NCBI GenBank assembly: GCA_012103255.1
Contig: WLXD01000001.1
Span: 1,253,501 to 1,317,500 of the forward strand
DNA from: Acidobacteriota bacterium
GTDB lineage: Bacteria > Acidobacteriota > UBA890 > WLXD01
DNA length: 64,000 bases
Direction: 5' to 3'
Position numbers and translations under genes: made by a program
Shown here: piece after piece, positions 55,714 to 64,000 of the stretch
How the letters are laid out: each line of letters starts with the position of its first letter
Position numbering within the stretch: position 1 is the stretch's first letter
Notes under the pieces: generated by a model
Database searches by the model: none
What the model was told of the DNA's origin: nothing
Seen by the model: only the letters and a program-made list of their open reading frames with translations

Positions 55714-56673
55714 ATGCATATCGCTCGCCAGGGGGTCGCAGCGGGGCTCGCGGCCCTGATCGGCGTGGCGTCTTCTTCCGCGGCCGCACAGCAGGCCGAC
55801 GGACAGGACGCCCAGCAGCCGTCGTTTCGGTCCGACGTGCAGATGGTTCTCCATTCTGTCGCCGTCCTCGGGCCCGACGGCGAACCCGTGCGTGGGCTCC
55901 AGCGCGGGGATTTTGCGGTCTATGAGGCCGAAGAGAAGCAGGACATCACGGTCTTTCTTTCGCCCGACGAAAGTCCGCTCGATGTCGCGACAGTGATCGA
56001 CTCGAGCGCCAGTCTGTCGCAGTACGCGCGCCTGGTGCGAATCGCCGCGCGATCGTTCTTCGTGGCCCTGGAGCCGCTCGACTGCGTCTATCTCTTGCCG
56101 TTCAACGATGAGGTAGGCCCCGGCGCATGGGATCGCGGCCTACTTATGCCGCGCCGCGTCGATGGGATCTTCATGCAGGGCGGCACCGCGCTCTACGACG
56201 CGCTGGTTCATGGGATGGGCGTGCTCAACCGTACGATCGAGTCGTCTCCAAACACCGGCTGCGGCAATCCCATCGAGTTGGCCGACTCCGGTCGCCCGGC
56301 GCGACGGAGGGCCGTCGTGCTCATGACCGACGGCGCTGACGAGCACAGCCAGGCGCGCTACGACGAGGTTCTCGATGTGGCCGACGTCACCGCCATTCCG
56401 ATCTTCCCGGTGCTGCACGGCGAGGCTCAGCGCAACGATCGGCTCCGTGCACTGCTTGAGCGCATGGCCGGGGAGACTGGCGGGGCCACCGTGGATGCCC
56501 AGACGCCCGACCGGCTCGAAGACGCGTTTGCCGACGTCGTCGTGATGCTGCGCGCGTCCTATCTCATCGGCTACTTGCCACCCGAGGGCGACGAGCGCGA
56601 GCAGGAGCGCTCCGTCCGCATCCGCTCCCGCCCGGGCTTCCGGCTGGTCTACCGCTCGACTTACTGGCGGTAG
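55714..56673 (+). CDS. Exported VWFA-domain protein (acidobacterial type)
   Basis: A 319-residue protein with a signal peptide (GVAAGLAALIGVASSSAAAQ). The von Willebrand A domain has a metal-adhesion site in VIDSSASLSQYARL (DxSxS) and QGGTALYDALVHGMG; RGLQRGDFAVYEAEEKQDIT before it is the segment shared by VWFA-related proteins described from Acidobacteria (TIGR03436-like). The C-terminal DVVVMLRASYLIGYLPPEGD strand is also typical. It may bind ligands or partners at the cell surface; it overlaps the convergent EamA gene by 13 bases. Confidence 0.9.
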   Translation: MHIARQGVAAGLAALIGVASSSAAAQQADGQDAQQPSFRSDVQMVLHSVAVLGPDGEPVRGLQRGDFAVYEAEEKQDITVFLSPDESPLDVATVIDSSASLSQYARLVRIAARSFFVALEPLDCVYLLPFNDEVGPGAWDRGLLMPRRVDGIFMQGGTALYDALVHGMGVLNRTIESSPNTGCGNPIELADSGRPARRRAVVLMTDGADEHSQARYDEVLDVADVTAIPIFPVLHGEAQRNDRLRALLERMAGETGGATVDAQTPDRLEDAFADVVVMLRASYLIGYLPPEGDEREQERSVRIRSRPGFRLVYRSTYWR

Positions 56674-57554
56674 CGAACGATCAGGGCGACCGCGCCGACG
56701 ATCATCACGGCGGCGATGCCGACGCGAGGGCTGAGGGGTTCGCCGCCCAGGCCGGCGCCGACGATCACGGCGATGATCGGGTTTACGAAGGCGTAAGACC
56801 CAGCCTTCGCCGGCACCGTGTTGTGGAGCAGGTACACGTATGCCGAGTAGGCGATGATCGAGCCGGCGATCACGAGGTATAGCCAGGTGGTGACGGTCTC
56901 GTTGTTGATCATCGAGGCGTCGAGTCGTGACCACTCGCCCACGACTCCGCTGAGCACGATAAGCGCGACCCCGCCCCAGATCATCTGGGCGGCCGTGCCG
57001 AGCATGACGGAACGGGGGCGCGGTTGGCCGCGCGTGAGAATCGAGCCGAGTGCCCATGACATGGAGCCGGCGGTCACTGTGAGGGCGCCCACAACCGGGA
57101 TCTCGCCGGCCCCGAGGTTGCTCGGGCCCATCAGCACCGCCACGCCACCAAAACCCACGGCGAGAGCGATCATCGCGCTGCGTGGCGGCACCACACCGTT
57201 GATGATGCGGTCGAAGAGCACCATCCAGGCAGGCATGAGCGCCACGGTGAGGGCGACAAGGTTCGAGGGGACGGTTTGTTCGGTGTACGCCACCGCGCCG
57301 TTGCCGGCGGCGACGAGCATCAGGCCGCCGATCGCAGCAACGCGCCACTGCTCGCCGGTCAGCGGGTGTTCCTTCCGCATGACCCTCAGCCACACCATCA
57401 CCGCGATGCCGGCGATCAGGAAGCGCGAGCCCATGCTGAAGAAGGGCGGCACCGTCTGCACCAGAACCCGCACCCCGTAGTACGTCGAGCCCCAGATCAG
57501 CCAGACCGACGCGTGGGCGACGGCAAGGCGGGTGGCCGCGGTACGCCCGATCAA
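56661..57554 (-). CDS. EamA-family permease (RhaT/YedA type)
   Basis: A 297-residue, about ten-helix membrane protein. RLAVAHASVWLIWGSTYYGVR, PSNLVALTVALMPAWMVLFD and LLHNTVPAKAGSYAFVNPII are the usual end-of-half signatures of YedA-like DMT exporters. The start is TTG, whose TTGA overlaps the TGA of the upstream tag gene. Substrate is unknown. It is unrelated in sequence to the other EamA protein in the window beyond family level. Confidence 0.9.
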   Translation of the reverse strand: MIGRTAATRLAVAHASVWLIWGSTYYGVRVLVQTVPPFFSMGSRFLIAGIAVMVWLRVMRKEHPLTGEQWRVAAIGGLMLVAAGNGAVAYTEQTVPSNLVALTVALMPAWMVLFDRIINGVVPPRSAMIALAVGFGGVAVLMGPSNLGAGEIPVVGALTVTAGSMSWALGSILTRGQPRPRSVMLGTAAQMIWGGVALIVLSGVVGEWSRLDASMINNETVTTWLYLVIAGSIIAYSAYVYLLHNTVPAKAGSYAFVNPIIAVIVGAGLGGEPLSPRVGIAAVMIVGAVALIVRYRQ

Positions 57555-58144
57555 CGTCGGCGCTGCCGGCTCAGGCGCTGCACTTCCCGATATCGGAAAC
57601 AGTCCGTCGTGTGGTCGTTCACCAGTCCGGCCGCCTGCATGAACGCGTAGCAGATCGTGCTGCCCACGAATCGGAAGCCGCGGCGCTTGAGGTCCTTGCT
57701 CAGCGCGTCTGAGAGTTCCGTCTTCGCCGGGAGGTCGCCCGAACGTCGATAGGAGTTGTCGAGGGGCGCACCTTCAACGAAGCCCCAGACGTAGTCTGCG
57801 AAGCTGCCCTCCGCAGCCTGGGTCTCCAGGAACGCGCGTGCGTTCGAGATCGTCGACTCGATCTTGAGGCGATTGCGGACAATGCTAGCGTCGTTCATGA
57901 GCCGTTCCACAGAGCGGCTGTTGTAGCGCGCAATGCGGCGCGCGTCGAAGCCGTGCAGCGCTCGCCGATAGCCCTCACGCTTCTTGAGGATCGTTGACCA
58001 ACTGAGACCGGCCTGCGCACCTTCGAGAATCAGAAACTCGAAGAGGCGGTCGTCGTCGTACAGTGGCACGCCCCACTCGGTGTCGTGGTATTCGACGTCG
58101 AGCGGGCCTGCTTTGGCGACCCATCCGCACCGTTTGATTCCCAT
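57551..58144 (-). CDS. tag: DNA-3-methyladenine glycosylase I (Tag)
   Basis: A 197-residue constitutive base-excision enzyme for 3-methyladenine. KRCGW near the N-terminus, EYHDTEWG, and VNDHTTDCFR near the C-terminus carry the Cys/His residues of the zinc snap; QAGLSWSTILKKREGYRRAL holds the conserved helix and catalytic pocket. The length is standard. It is divergent from the HAD phosphatase gene with a 16-base gap, and its stop overlaps the EamA start. Confidence 0.96.
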   Translation of the reverse strand: MGIKRCGWVAKAGPLDVEYHDTEWGVPLYDDDRLFEFLILEGAQAGLSWSTILKKREGYRRALHGFDARRIARYNSRSVERLMNDASIVRNRLKIESTISNARAFLETQAAEGSFADYVWGFVEGAPLDNSYRRSGDLPAKTELSDALSKDLKRRGFRFVGSTICYAFMQAAGLVNDHTTDCFRYREVQRLSRQRRR

Positions 58145-58160
58145 GGGAGGATCCTAGCCG

Positions 58161-58832
58161 TTGTTCCGCGCCGCGGTATTCGACATGGATGGGCTGTTGC
58201 TCGACTCGGAACCGCTATGGCAACAGGCGGAGCGCACGGCCTTCGGCGCGGCCGGACTCGACCTCACGCAGCGCGATGTGTGCCAGACGATCGGGTTGCG
58301 CGTCGACGAGGTGGTGGAGTACTGGCGGTCCCGGCGCCCGTGGGACACGAACGCCCACCCCGCGTCGGCCGTCGAGCGTGCGATCGTTGACGAAGTGATC
58401 GCGTTGCTGGGGTCGGAGGCCGTCGCCCTTCCGGGAGTCGAGGCGACGATCGAGTTGCTGGGGTCCCAAGGCCTGCGGTTGGCCGTCGCGTCATCGTCGC
58501 CGCTGCGAATCATTCGAGTGACGCTGGGCGCGCTCGGATTCAGCGACACGTTCGAGGTGGTGCACTCCGCGGAATCCGAGCCCCGCGGCAAGCCAGACCC
58601 CGCCGTCTACCGCACCGCTCAGGCCAGGCTCGGGGTGGCGCCGGCGGAGGCGTTCGCGCTCGAGGATTCCGTCGCCGGTCTGCATGCCGCGCAACGGGCT
58701 GGGATGCAGTGTGTCGTGGTGCCCGGCGCACATCAGCGCGACCGTCCCGAGATGCAGGAGGCCGAATTGGTTCTCGATTCGATGTCGGACTTCACTTTGG
58801 CTCACCTCGTCGGGCTAGCCGGTGGCGCTTAG
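58161..58832 (+). CDS. HAD-family phosphatase (HxpB/YniC-like)
   Basis: A 223-residue beta-phosphoglucomutase-type haloacid dehalogenase. Motif I is FDMDGLLLDSEP (nucleophile Asp8, acid/base Asp10), motif II is VASSSPL, motif III the conserved Lys in GKPDPAVY, and motif IV the acidic FALEDSVAGLHAA. The cap region resembles hexitol/2-deoxyglucose-6-phosphate phosphatases. It starts with TTG, preceded by GGGAGG at a 10-base spacing; no ATG fits motif I. Confidence 0.93.
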   Translation: MFRAAVFDMDGLLLDSEPLWQQAERTAFGAAGLDLTQRDVCQTIGLRVDEVVEYWRSRRPWDTNAHPASAVERAIVDEVIALLGSEAVALPGVEATIELLGSQGLRLAVASSSPLRIIRVTLGALGFSDTFEVVHSAESEPRGKPDPAVYRTAQARLGVAPAEAFALEDSVAGLHAAQRAGMQCVVVPGAHQRDRPEMQEAELVLDSMSDFTLAHLVGLAGGA

Positions 58833-58888
58833 TCACGTTGTCGTGAACGGGTCGCACGCGGTAGCCTTGCGCCTCCCCGGCGACACCT

Positions 58889-59473
58889 ATGCTCGATTCC
58901 ATTCGCTACTACCTGGCCTGGCTGACACTCGCCACGCTGCCGTTCGCCGTCCTCTACTGGTACGCGGTTCATCCGTTTGCCAGGTTCTGGCGCCGATTCG
59001 GCGGCTGGGGTGTGGGCGCCGTCGCCGTGTTGATGCTGCTCGTCAACGTGGCCGTGGTGGCGTTCTTCCGCGAGCCTCTGCTTGCGGTTTCATTTGCGGT
59101 CGCGCCCCTGCAACGGGCTGTGTCCGGCGTGCTCTATTTGACTGCCGCGGTGATCGACAGAGTCTGTCGGCGGCACCTGACCTTCAGAATCCTGGTCGGC
59201 GCGCCCGAAGTGAACGCTCACGACGGCGGACAGCTGCTTCAGAGCGGCATCTACGGCCGCATCCGTCACCCCCGTTACGTTGCCGTGTCGCTCGGAATGC
59301 TCGCGGCCGCGCTCTTCTGCAATTACTACTCGCTCTGGATTGTCACGATCCTGATGTTCCCTGCGTTGTACGGCATCGTGCTGCTCGAGGAACGGGAACT
59401 TCGCGAACGCTTCGGGGATGATTATCGCGACTACGCAGCCCGCGTGCCGCGGTTCGTGCCCCGCTTCAGCTAG
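58889..59473 (+). CDS. ICMT/PEMT-like membrane methyltransferase
   Basis: A 194-residue integral membrane protein with four or five hydrophobic helices. The C-terminal half has GIYGRIRHPRYVAVSLGMLA and LEERELRERFGDDYRDYAARV, the SAM-binding RHPxY and EExxLxxxFGxxYxxY motifs of isoprenylcysteine carboxyl methyltransferase-like and phospholipid methyltransferases. The substrate is unknown. Its stop lies 47 bases before the TolB/amidohydrolase gene. Confidence 0.88.
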   Translation: MLDSIRYYLAWLTLATLPFAVLYWYAVHPFARFWRRFGGWGVGAVAVLMLLVNVAVVAFFREPLLAVSFAVAPLQRAVSGVLYLTAAVIDRVCRRHLTFRILVGAPEVNAHDGGQLLQSGIYGRIRHPRYVAVSLGMLAAALFCNYYSLWIVTILMFPALYGIVLLEERELRERFGDDYRDYAARVPRFVPRFS

Positions 59474-59520
59474 TGTGGTCGGCGCGAACGCGCGCCAGTT
59501 CCGCCCAACAGAGGAATCTC

Positions 59521-62500
59521 ATGCGACGAATCAGTCACTGGATCGCCCTACTCACTCTCGTTGCGCTCGTCGCACCGGTCTCGGTCGTCGGCAGCCAGTT
59601 GCCTCAGCAGCAGGACGAGGACGCGCCGCGGATGCCGTGGCAGTTCCACGACCTGCCGATCGACCCGATCACCGGTTTGCCTATCGGGCTCTTCTTCCTC
59701 GGTCAGGACGGCGAAGGGGATGACGAGGACGAGTCGGACGAAGACTGGGACGGCAAAGATCTGCCCCTGAACCCCGACGCAACGGTTTCGTTCTCGACCA
59801 CCGAGGGCTCCTGGATGTCGGTGGACGTCAGCCCGGACGGCAGCACGGTGGTCTTCGATCTGCTCGGTGACCTCTACACCGTGCCGCTCGACGGTGGCGC
59901 GGCGACGCGCATCACGGACGGGCTCGCCTGGGACGCCATGCCGGCCTACAGCCCCGACGGCGAGGAAATCCTGTTCGTCTCCGATCGGAGTGGTTCCGAG
60001 AATCTCTGGACCGTCAGTCCCGGTGAAGAGGACGAGGACGAACGCTTTCGTCAGGTAACGAAAGGCGGTAACAACAACTTTGCGTCGCCCACGTGGACTC
60101 CCGACGGCGAATACGTCGTGGCGTCGCGGGCTTCGGGCAATTTCGGCACGCAGAAACTCCACATGATCCACGCGGAGCAGGGCGGCTCAGGGTTCCAGCT
60201 CACACGCGAGCCGGCAGGTCGGCGCGATATGGGCGCCGCAGTCTCACCTGACGGCCGCTGGGTCTGGTACGCGTATCGCACCGGCGCCTGGACATACAAC
60301 GCGATCCTGCCGCAGTACCAGCTCGCCGTGTACGACCGTGAGACGGGCGAGACGAGCGTTCGCACTTCGCGTCACGGATCGGCGTTCCGTCCGGCGCTGT
60401 CGCCCGACGGCAACTGGATGGCTTACGGCACACGTCACGAGGAAAAGACGGGTCTCCGTCTCCGCGACCTGCGCACCGGCGACGAGTCCTGGCTGGCGTA
60501 CCCGGTGCAGCGCGACGACCAGGAGTCACTGGCCTCACGCGATGTGTTGCCGGGGATGGCCTTCACCCCCGACTCCACCGAGTTGGTCGCCAGCTACGGC
60601 GGCAAGATCTGGCGGATTCCGGTGACCGGCGGCGATGCGATGGAGGTTCCCTTCACGGCCGATGTTGAGCTCGAGGTCGGCTCGATGCTCGAGTTCGAAT
60701 ACCCGGTCGAAGACTCGCCCGAGTTCGAGGTTCGTCAGATTCGCGATGCCGTGCCCTCTCCCGACGGTTCGAGGCTCGCGTTCACCGCGCTCGATCGGCT
60801 TTATCTGATGGACTGGCCGGACGGCACGCCGCAGCGGGCCACCAGCCACGACTTCGTCGAGGCGCAGCCGATCTGGTCGCCCGATGGCGAGTCGGTCGCA
60901 TTCGTGACGTGGGACGAGATCGAGGGCGGACACATCTACGAAGTGCCTGCTTCCGGTGGTGCTGCCGCGCGGCTCACAACCCAGAACGGGACCTACCAGT
61001 TCCCGGCCTGGTCGCCCGACGGCGAACGTATCGTCGCAGTGCGTGGACCTGCCCGAGCCTTCCAGGAGGCGACTGGCGCGTTTGCGTCGGGCGCCGCGAA
61101 CGACCTTGTCTGGATCCCTGCTGCCGGTGGCGATTGGACACTGATCTCGCCGCTCAGCGGCCGGGGCAACCCGCACTTCGGCCCGAGCAGCGATCGCATC
61201 TACATGTACGGCCGCGACGGGCTCGTTTCGATCCGGTGGGACGGAACTGACCAGAAAGAGCACCTGAAAGTCACCGGACCGCCGATCCCCGGATTCTCGG
61301 GGCCCCCGCCACGCGCCTCCTGGGTGCGGATTGCACCGACAGGCGACAAGGCATTGGCTCGCGTGGGCCAGGACCTCTACTCGATCGAAACCATTCCAAT
61401 GATCGGCGAGGCGCCGACCATTTCGGTGGCCAGCCCGGGTTCCGCCCCGGTCCCCGTGCGCAAGCTCACCGACATCGGTGGTGAGTTCCAGGCGTGGGGA
61501 TCTGACGGCACGAAGATCCACTGGTCGATCGGCAATGCCCACGTGGTGTACGACCTGGCCGAGGCGCAGCGTGTCGATGACGAGGTCGAAGCTGAAGCCA
61601 AGCGCAAGGCGAAGGAAGCTGAAGAGGCCGCCGAGGCTGCCGAGGAAGACAGCGACGAGGCCGGCGATGGCGACTCCGAAGAGGGCGATGAGCCCGGGGA
61701 CGAGGGTGACGACGAGGCCGAGGACGAGGAAGACAAGTCCTACAAGCCGTTCGAGAAGCGCGTCGTCATCATGGCGGAACGCGACGTTCCGGATGGCACG
61801 GTGGCGCTCACCGGTGCGCGCATCGTGACCATGAATGGCGACGAGGTGTTCGAGCGCGGCGACGTGGTCGTCTCGGGTGCCCGCATCGTGGCGGTGGGAG
61901 CCACCGGCTCGGTAGACATTCCCTCGGGCGCCGAGCGCATCGACATGACAGGCAAGACGATCGTGCCGGGCTTCGTCGATACCCATGCGCACATGTGGCC
62001 GAACTGGGGCCTGCACAAGTCGCAGGTGTGGATGTACCTGGTGAACCTCGCCTACGGCGTGACCACCACGCGCGATCCGCAGACTGCGACCACCGATGTG
62101 CTCACGTACTCGGACAAGGTCGAGACAGGCGAACTCATCGGCCCGCGGGTGTACTCCACCGGCCCGGGTGTGTTCTCCGGCGAGCGCTGGCGTGATGCAG
62201 ACCATGTGCGCGACGTCATGAAGCGGTACAGCGAGTACTACAAGACCAACACGATCAAGATGTACATGGCGGGCAACCGTCAGCAGCGGCAGTGGATCAT
62301 CAATGCCGCCCGCGAACAGAGGATCATGCCCACTACCGAGGGCGGTCTCGATCTCGAGTACAACCTGACCATGGCGGTCGACGGGTACCCCGGTCAGGAG
62401 CACAACCTGCCGATCTACCCGCTGTACGAGGACGTTGTGCAGCTGTTCGCGCAGCAGCGCCTCGTCTACACGCCGACGCTTCTCGTGACCTACGGCGGTC

Positions 62501-63078
62501 CGTTCGGTGAGAACTACTACTACGCCAAGGAAAACCCGTACGACGACCCGAAGATGCAGCGATTCTGGCCGTACAACGAACTCGCGGCCAAGGCACGGCG
62601 GCGCGGTCAGGGCGGCGGCGGTAGCCCCGGGCCGGGCGGCTGGTTCCGTGACGAGGAATACGCCTTCCAGGGTCACGCCGAGGTGCTCAACCGGATCGTC
62701 GAAGCTGGCGGCCGCGGCGGGGTAGGGAGCCACGGCCAACTCGATGGCATTGGCTATCACTGGGAGCTTTGGCAGATCGCCTCTGGCGGGATGTCGCCGA
62801 TGAACGCGCTACGGGTCGCGACGATCCACGGCGCCGAGGGTATCGGCATGGGCAACGACCTCGGTTCGATCGAGGTCGGCAAGATGGCCGATCTGGTGAT
62901 CCTGAGCGCCAACCCGCTCGATGACATCCGCAACACCAGCGCGATCAGCCACGTGATGAAGAACGGTCGCCTGTACAACGGTGACACGCTCACCGAGGAG
63001 TGGCCGCGCCAGCGCGAGCTCGGTTCGATGTACTGGGACGGCAGCTACGATCCGGACGCCGGCGCGGGCCTCCGCTAG
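59521..63078 (+). CDS. Exported TolB-propeller/amidohydrolase protein
   Basis: An 1185-residue two-part protein with a signal peptide (WIALLTLVALVAPVSVVGS). Residues ~70-680 are TolB/PD40 repeats, with SPDGSTVVFDLLGDLYTVP, SPDGEEILFVSDRSG and many others. After a very acidic Ala/Glu/Asp linker (about 684-740) a metal-dependent amidohydrolase domain starts with VALTGARIVTMNGDEVFERG; metal ligands are HAHMW (His822, His824) and, later, the conserved EGGLDLEYNLT and GSHGQLDG segments. Similar fused proteins are common in Acidobacteria and Gemmatimonadetes and may degrade peptides or nitrogenous compounds. It ends at a strong terminator. Confidence 0.93.
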   Translation: MRRISHWIALLTLVALVAPVSVVGSQLPQQQDEDAPRMPWQFHDLPIDPITGLPIGLFFLGQDGEGDDEDESDEDWDGKDLPLNPDATVSFSTTEGSWMSVDVSPDGSTVVFDLLGDLYTVPLDGGAATRITDGLAWDAMPAYSPDGEEILFVSDRSGSENLWTVSPGEEDEDERFRQVTKGGNNNFASPTWTPDGEYVVASRASGNFGTQKLHMIHAEQGGSGFQLTREPAGRRDMGAAVSPDGRWVWYAYRTGAWTYNAILPQYQLAVYDRETGETSVRTSRHGSAFRPALSPDGNWMAYGTRHEEKTGLRLRDLRTGDESWLAYPVQRDDQESLASRDVLPGMAFTPDSTELVASYGGKIWRIPVTGGDAMEVPFTADVELEVGSMLEFEYPVEDSPEFEVRQIRDAVPSPDGSRLAFTALDRLYLMDWPDGTPQRATSHDFVEAQPIWSPDGESVAFVTWDEIEGGHIYEVPASGGAAARLTTQNGTYQFPAWSPDGERIVAVRGPARAFQEATGAFASGAANDLVWIPAAGGDWTLISPLSGRGNPHFGPSSDRIYMYGRDGLVSIRWDGTDQKEHLKVTGPPIPGFSGPPPRASWVRIAPTGDKALARVGQDLYSIETIPMIGEAPTISVASPGSAPVPVRKLTDIGGEFQAWGSDGTKIHWSIGNAHVVYDLAEAQRVDDEVEAEAKRKAKEAEEAAEAAEEDSDEAGDGDSEEGDEPGDEGDDEAEDEEDKSYKPFEKRVVIMAERDVPDGTVALTGARIVTMNGDEVFERGDVVVSGARIVAVGATGSVDIPSGAERIDMTGKTIVPGFVDTHAHMWPNWGLHKSQVWMYLVNLAYGVTTTRDPQTATTDVLTYSDKVETGELIGPRVYSTGPGVFSGERWRDADHVRDVMKRYSEYYKTNTIKMYMAGNRQQRQWIINAAREQRIMPTTEGGLDLEYNLTMAVDGYPGQEHNLPIYPLYEDVVQLFAQQRLVYTPTLLVTYGGPFGENYYYAKENPYDDPKMQRFWPYNELAAKARRRGQGGGGSPGPGGWFRDEEYAFQGHAEVLNRIVEAGGRGGVGSHGQLDGIGYHWELWQIASGGMSPMNALRVATIHGAEGIGMGNDLGSIEVGKMADLVILSANPLDDIRNTSAISHVMKNGRLYNGDTLTEEWPRQRELGSMYWDGSYDPDAGAGLR

Positions 63079-63099
63079 CGCTCACCTCCACCTTCTGAA

Positions 63100-63132
63100 G
63101 GGTCGTCGCCTCACCGGGCGGCGGCCCTTTTT
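63100..63132 (+). terminator. Rho-independent terminator
   Basis: An 11-bp stem with two G-T wobbles (arms GGGTCGTCGCC and GGCGGCGGCCC, loop TCACCG) followed directly by five T. It lies 22 bases after the amidohydrolase stop. Confidence 0.85.
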
Positions 63133-63231
63133 GTGTGCTTCGGCCACAACGGCAGAGGTCTTGTCGGCGTCCAATGAGCATGGAAACCGGGTTGCCCACA
63201 GTGGACACATGCGGTCATGGCTGGTTAACTT

Positions 63232-63240
63232 TGTGCATAA
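63232..63240 (-). other. DnaA-box-like motif
   Basis: TTATGCACA (read on the minus strand) is a perfect TTATNCACA match beside an AT-rich stretch. A weaker TTGCCCACA lies 32 bases to the left. Too few for an origin. Confidence 0.25.
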
Positions 63241-63251
63241 GTGACATATTT

Positions 63252-63283
63252 TTGACTTTAGATGAGTTTGAGTAGTCAATTAT
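63252..63283 (+). promoter_or_regulatory. Possible promoter of the right-edge gene
   Basis: TTGACT, an 18-base spacer and TCAATT stand in the only AT-rich part of the gap, 45 bases upstream of the GTG start. No regulator site is recognised. Confidence 0.35.
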
Positions 63284-63327
63284 CGTTACGAAGATTCCTG
63301 GACGTGCAAGAGGAGCCTTGTAGGCCC

Positions 63328-64000
63328 GTGAGACAGCAAAACCACAATCCGGTCGACGGTCTCGACGATGTCGGGCTGTCGCACGCCTTCATCACGTCGC
63401 TGCACGCGTCGTACGGCGGCATGTGGGCCTTCGAGCGTTCGCTACGCGCGCTCGAGCCTGCGGCGGATCGGGAAGATGAGCTGTCCCGTGCCGAACAGGT
63501 CTTGATGAGGCTTCAGGGCTGGCACCGTCGTGTCGATCACGGCAGCTCGCTCTTCCGTCAGGGCGACCGGCCAGTGCTGGACGATGATTCGTCCCGCGCC
63601 TGGCGACTTCTGCACGTTGCGGAGGGGCGTCTGCGATCGCTCATCGAGGAACTCATGAGTTCCAGTGACATCGCCGTGCTGCGCGACGACGACTTCGCAC
63701 GGCACGTCCGAGTTGCAGCGATGGTTGAGTGCGCAAGGGCCGATGAACTTCATGTTCGCGGCATGGTCGATTGCATGACCGCGATGGGCGATGAGCAGGG
63801 CGCCGAGTCATGGCGCCAACGGCTTCTCGCCTGCACCGTGCAGGTGGAGGAAGCCGATCGCTGGTTGGCGGCATTCCGCGAGCAACGCGGAGAGCCAAGC
63901 CTCGACTTGCTTGAGCAGTTTCTCGATGACACGTTGCTCCTGGCCGCGCAGGTAGCGGAGCGCGTCGTCGAGATTTGCCACACGTTCAGTCTCTATACGG
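63328..64000 (+). CDS. Unrecognised protein, cut by right edge
   Basis: An open frame of 224 residues that continues past the window. It has no signal or membrane segment and is mostly helical, with heptad-like stretches (RALEPAADREDELSRAEQVL, LLHVAEGRLRSLIEELMSSS, ARADELHVRGMVDCMTAMGD). Compositionally it looks coding, not like the shadow frames around it: the minus-strand frames here carry no recognisable segments. I start at GTG preceded by AGGAG 12 bases upstream; another in-frame GTG lies 24 bases earlier. No family recognised; a regulatory or scaffold role could be imagined but is not supported. Confidence 0.65.
   Translation, partial: MRQQNHNPVDGLDDVGLSHAFITSLHASYGGMWAFERSLRALEPAADREDELSRAEQVLMRLQGWHRRVDHGSSLFRQGDRPVLDDDSSRAWRLLHVAEGRLRSLIEELMSSSDIAVLRDDDFARHVRVAAMVECARADELHVRGMVDCMTAMGDEQGAESWRQRLLACTVQVEEADRWLAAFREQRGEPSLDLLEQFLDDTLLLAAQVAERVVEICHTFSLYT

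Noticed and set aside
63180-63300. Replication origin near the right edge
   Set aside because: Only one perfect DnaA box, and no dnaA, dnaN, parA or gidA nearby.
1-64000. tRNA, rRNA, CRISPR array or insertion sequence
   Set aside because: No T-loop GGTTCGAATCC-type segments, repeat-spacer pattern or transposase seen on either strand.

Overview
The window is a GC-rich bacterial chromosome segment, densely packed, with many overlapping stop/start codons and frequent GTG or TTG starts. I see no rRNA, tRNA, transposase, integrase or CRISPR array. Several traits recall Acidobacteriota and related soil or marine lineages such as Gemmatimonadota: many exported peptidases and amidohydrolases (two M14, one S9, a TolB-propeller amidohydrolase), a VWFA-like protein of the acidobacterial type, stand-alone GspG-like pilins, and a caa3-like oxidase cluster with two short subunits III. 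This assignment is an inference; no marker rRNA is present.

Layout. 1-5.1 kb: the right part of a RiPP (TOMM) biosynthetic cluster: an asparagine-synthetase-like protein cut by the window edge, a fused E1-like/YcaO cyclodehydratase, a SagB-type flavin dehydrogenase, and a PRMT-like methyltransferase with a C-terminal PqqD-like domain. No precursor peptide is visible; it probably lies to the left. 5.1-16.7 kb: mixed housekeeping and stress genes (asparaginase, cyclase-family lipoprotein, THUMP RNA methyltransferase, cupin, MscS channel, two coupled base-excision glycosylases, GST, EamA transporter, LepA). 16.8-25.8 kb: a membrane LytTR regulator, two divergent M14 peptidases, RsgA, a Sel1 protein and an exported methyltransferase-fold protein ending at a strong terminator. 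25.8-28.5 kb: a DUF418 protein, then a PadR regulator and membrane protein operon behind a 32-bp AT-rich palindrome. 28.6-40.1 kb: a B12-dependent acyl-CoA mutase region with fused isobutyryl-CoA mutase (IcmF), methylmalonyl-CoA mutase and MeaB, interspersed with an exported PLP enzyme, a chromate transporter, a hydroxyproline epimerase-like enzyme and an exported metzincin protease. 40.2-45.6 kb: two glycosyltransferases (GT39 and Dol-P-Man synthase type), a small membrane protein and an S9 peptidase. 45.6-51.3 kb (minus strand): a cytochrome c oxidase operon followed by an MltF-like gene that has lost its catalytic core by deletion with a frameshift. 51.5-64 kb: MsrP, a YyaL-type thioredoxin-domain protein, tandem pilins, the VWFA protein, an EamA transporter, Tag, a HAD phosphatase, an ICMT-like methyltransferase, the large TolB/amidohydrolase protein with a clear terminator, and an unrecognised gene running off the right edge.

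Functional threads. The mutase region could feed branched-chain and odd-chain acyl units, and possibly hydroxyproline, into succinyl-CoA. The exported peptidases suggest a proteinaceous diet consistent with that. The most unusual parts are the RiPP cluster (unusual partner enzymes and an altered YcaO C-terminus), the PadR palindrome and the decayed MltF gene.
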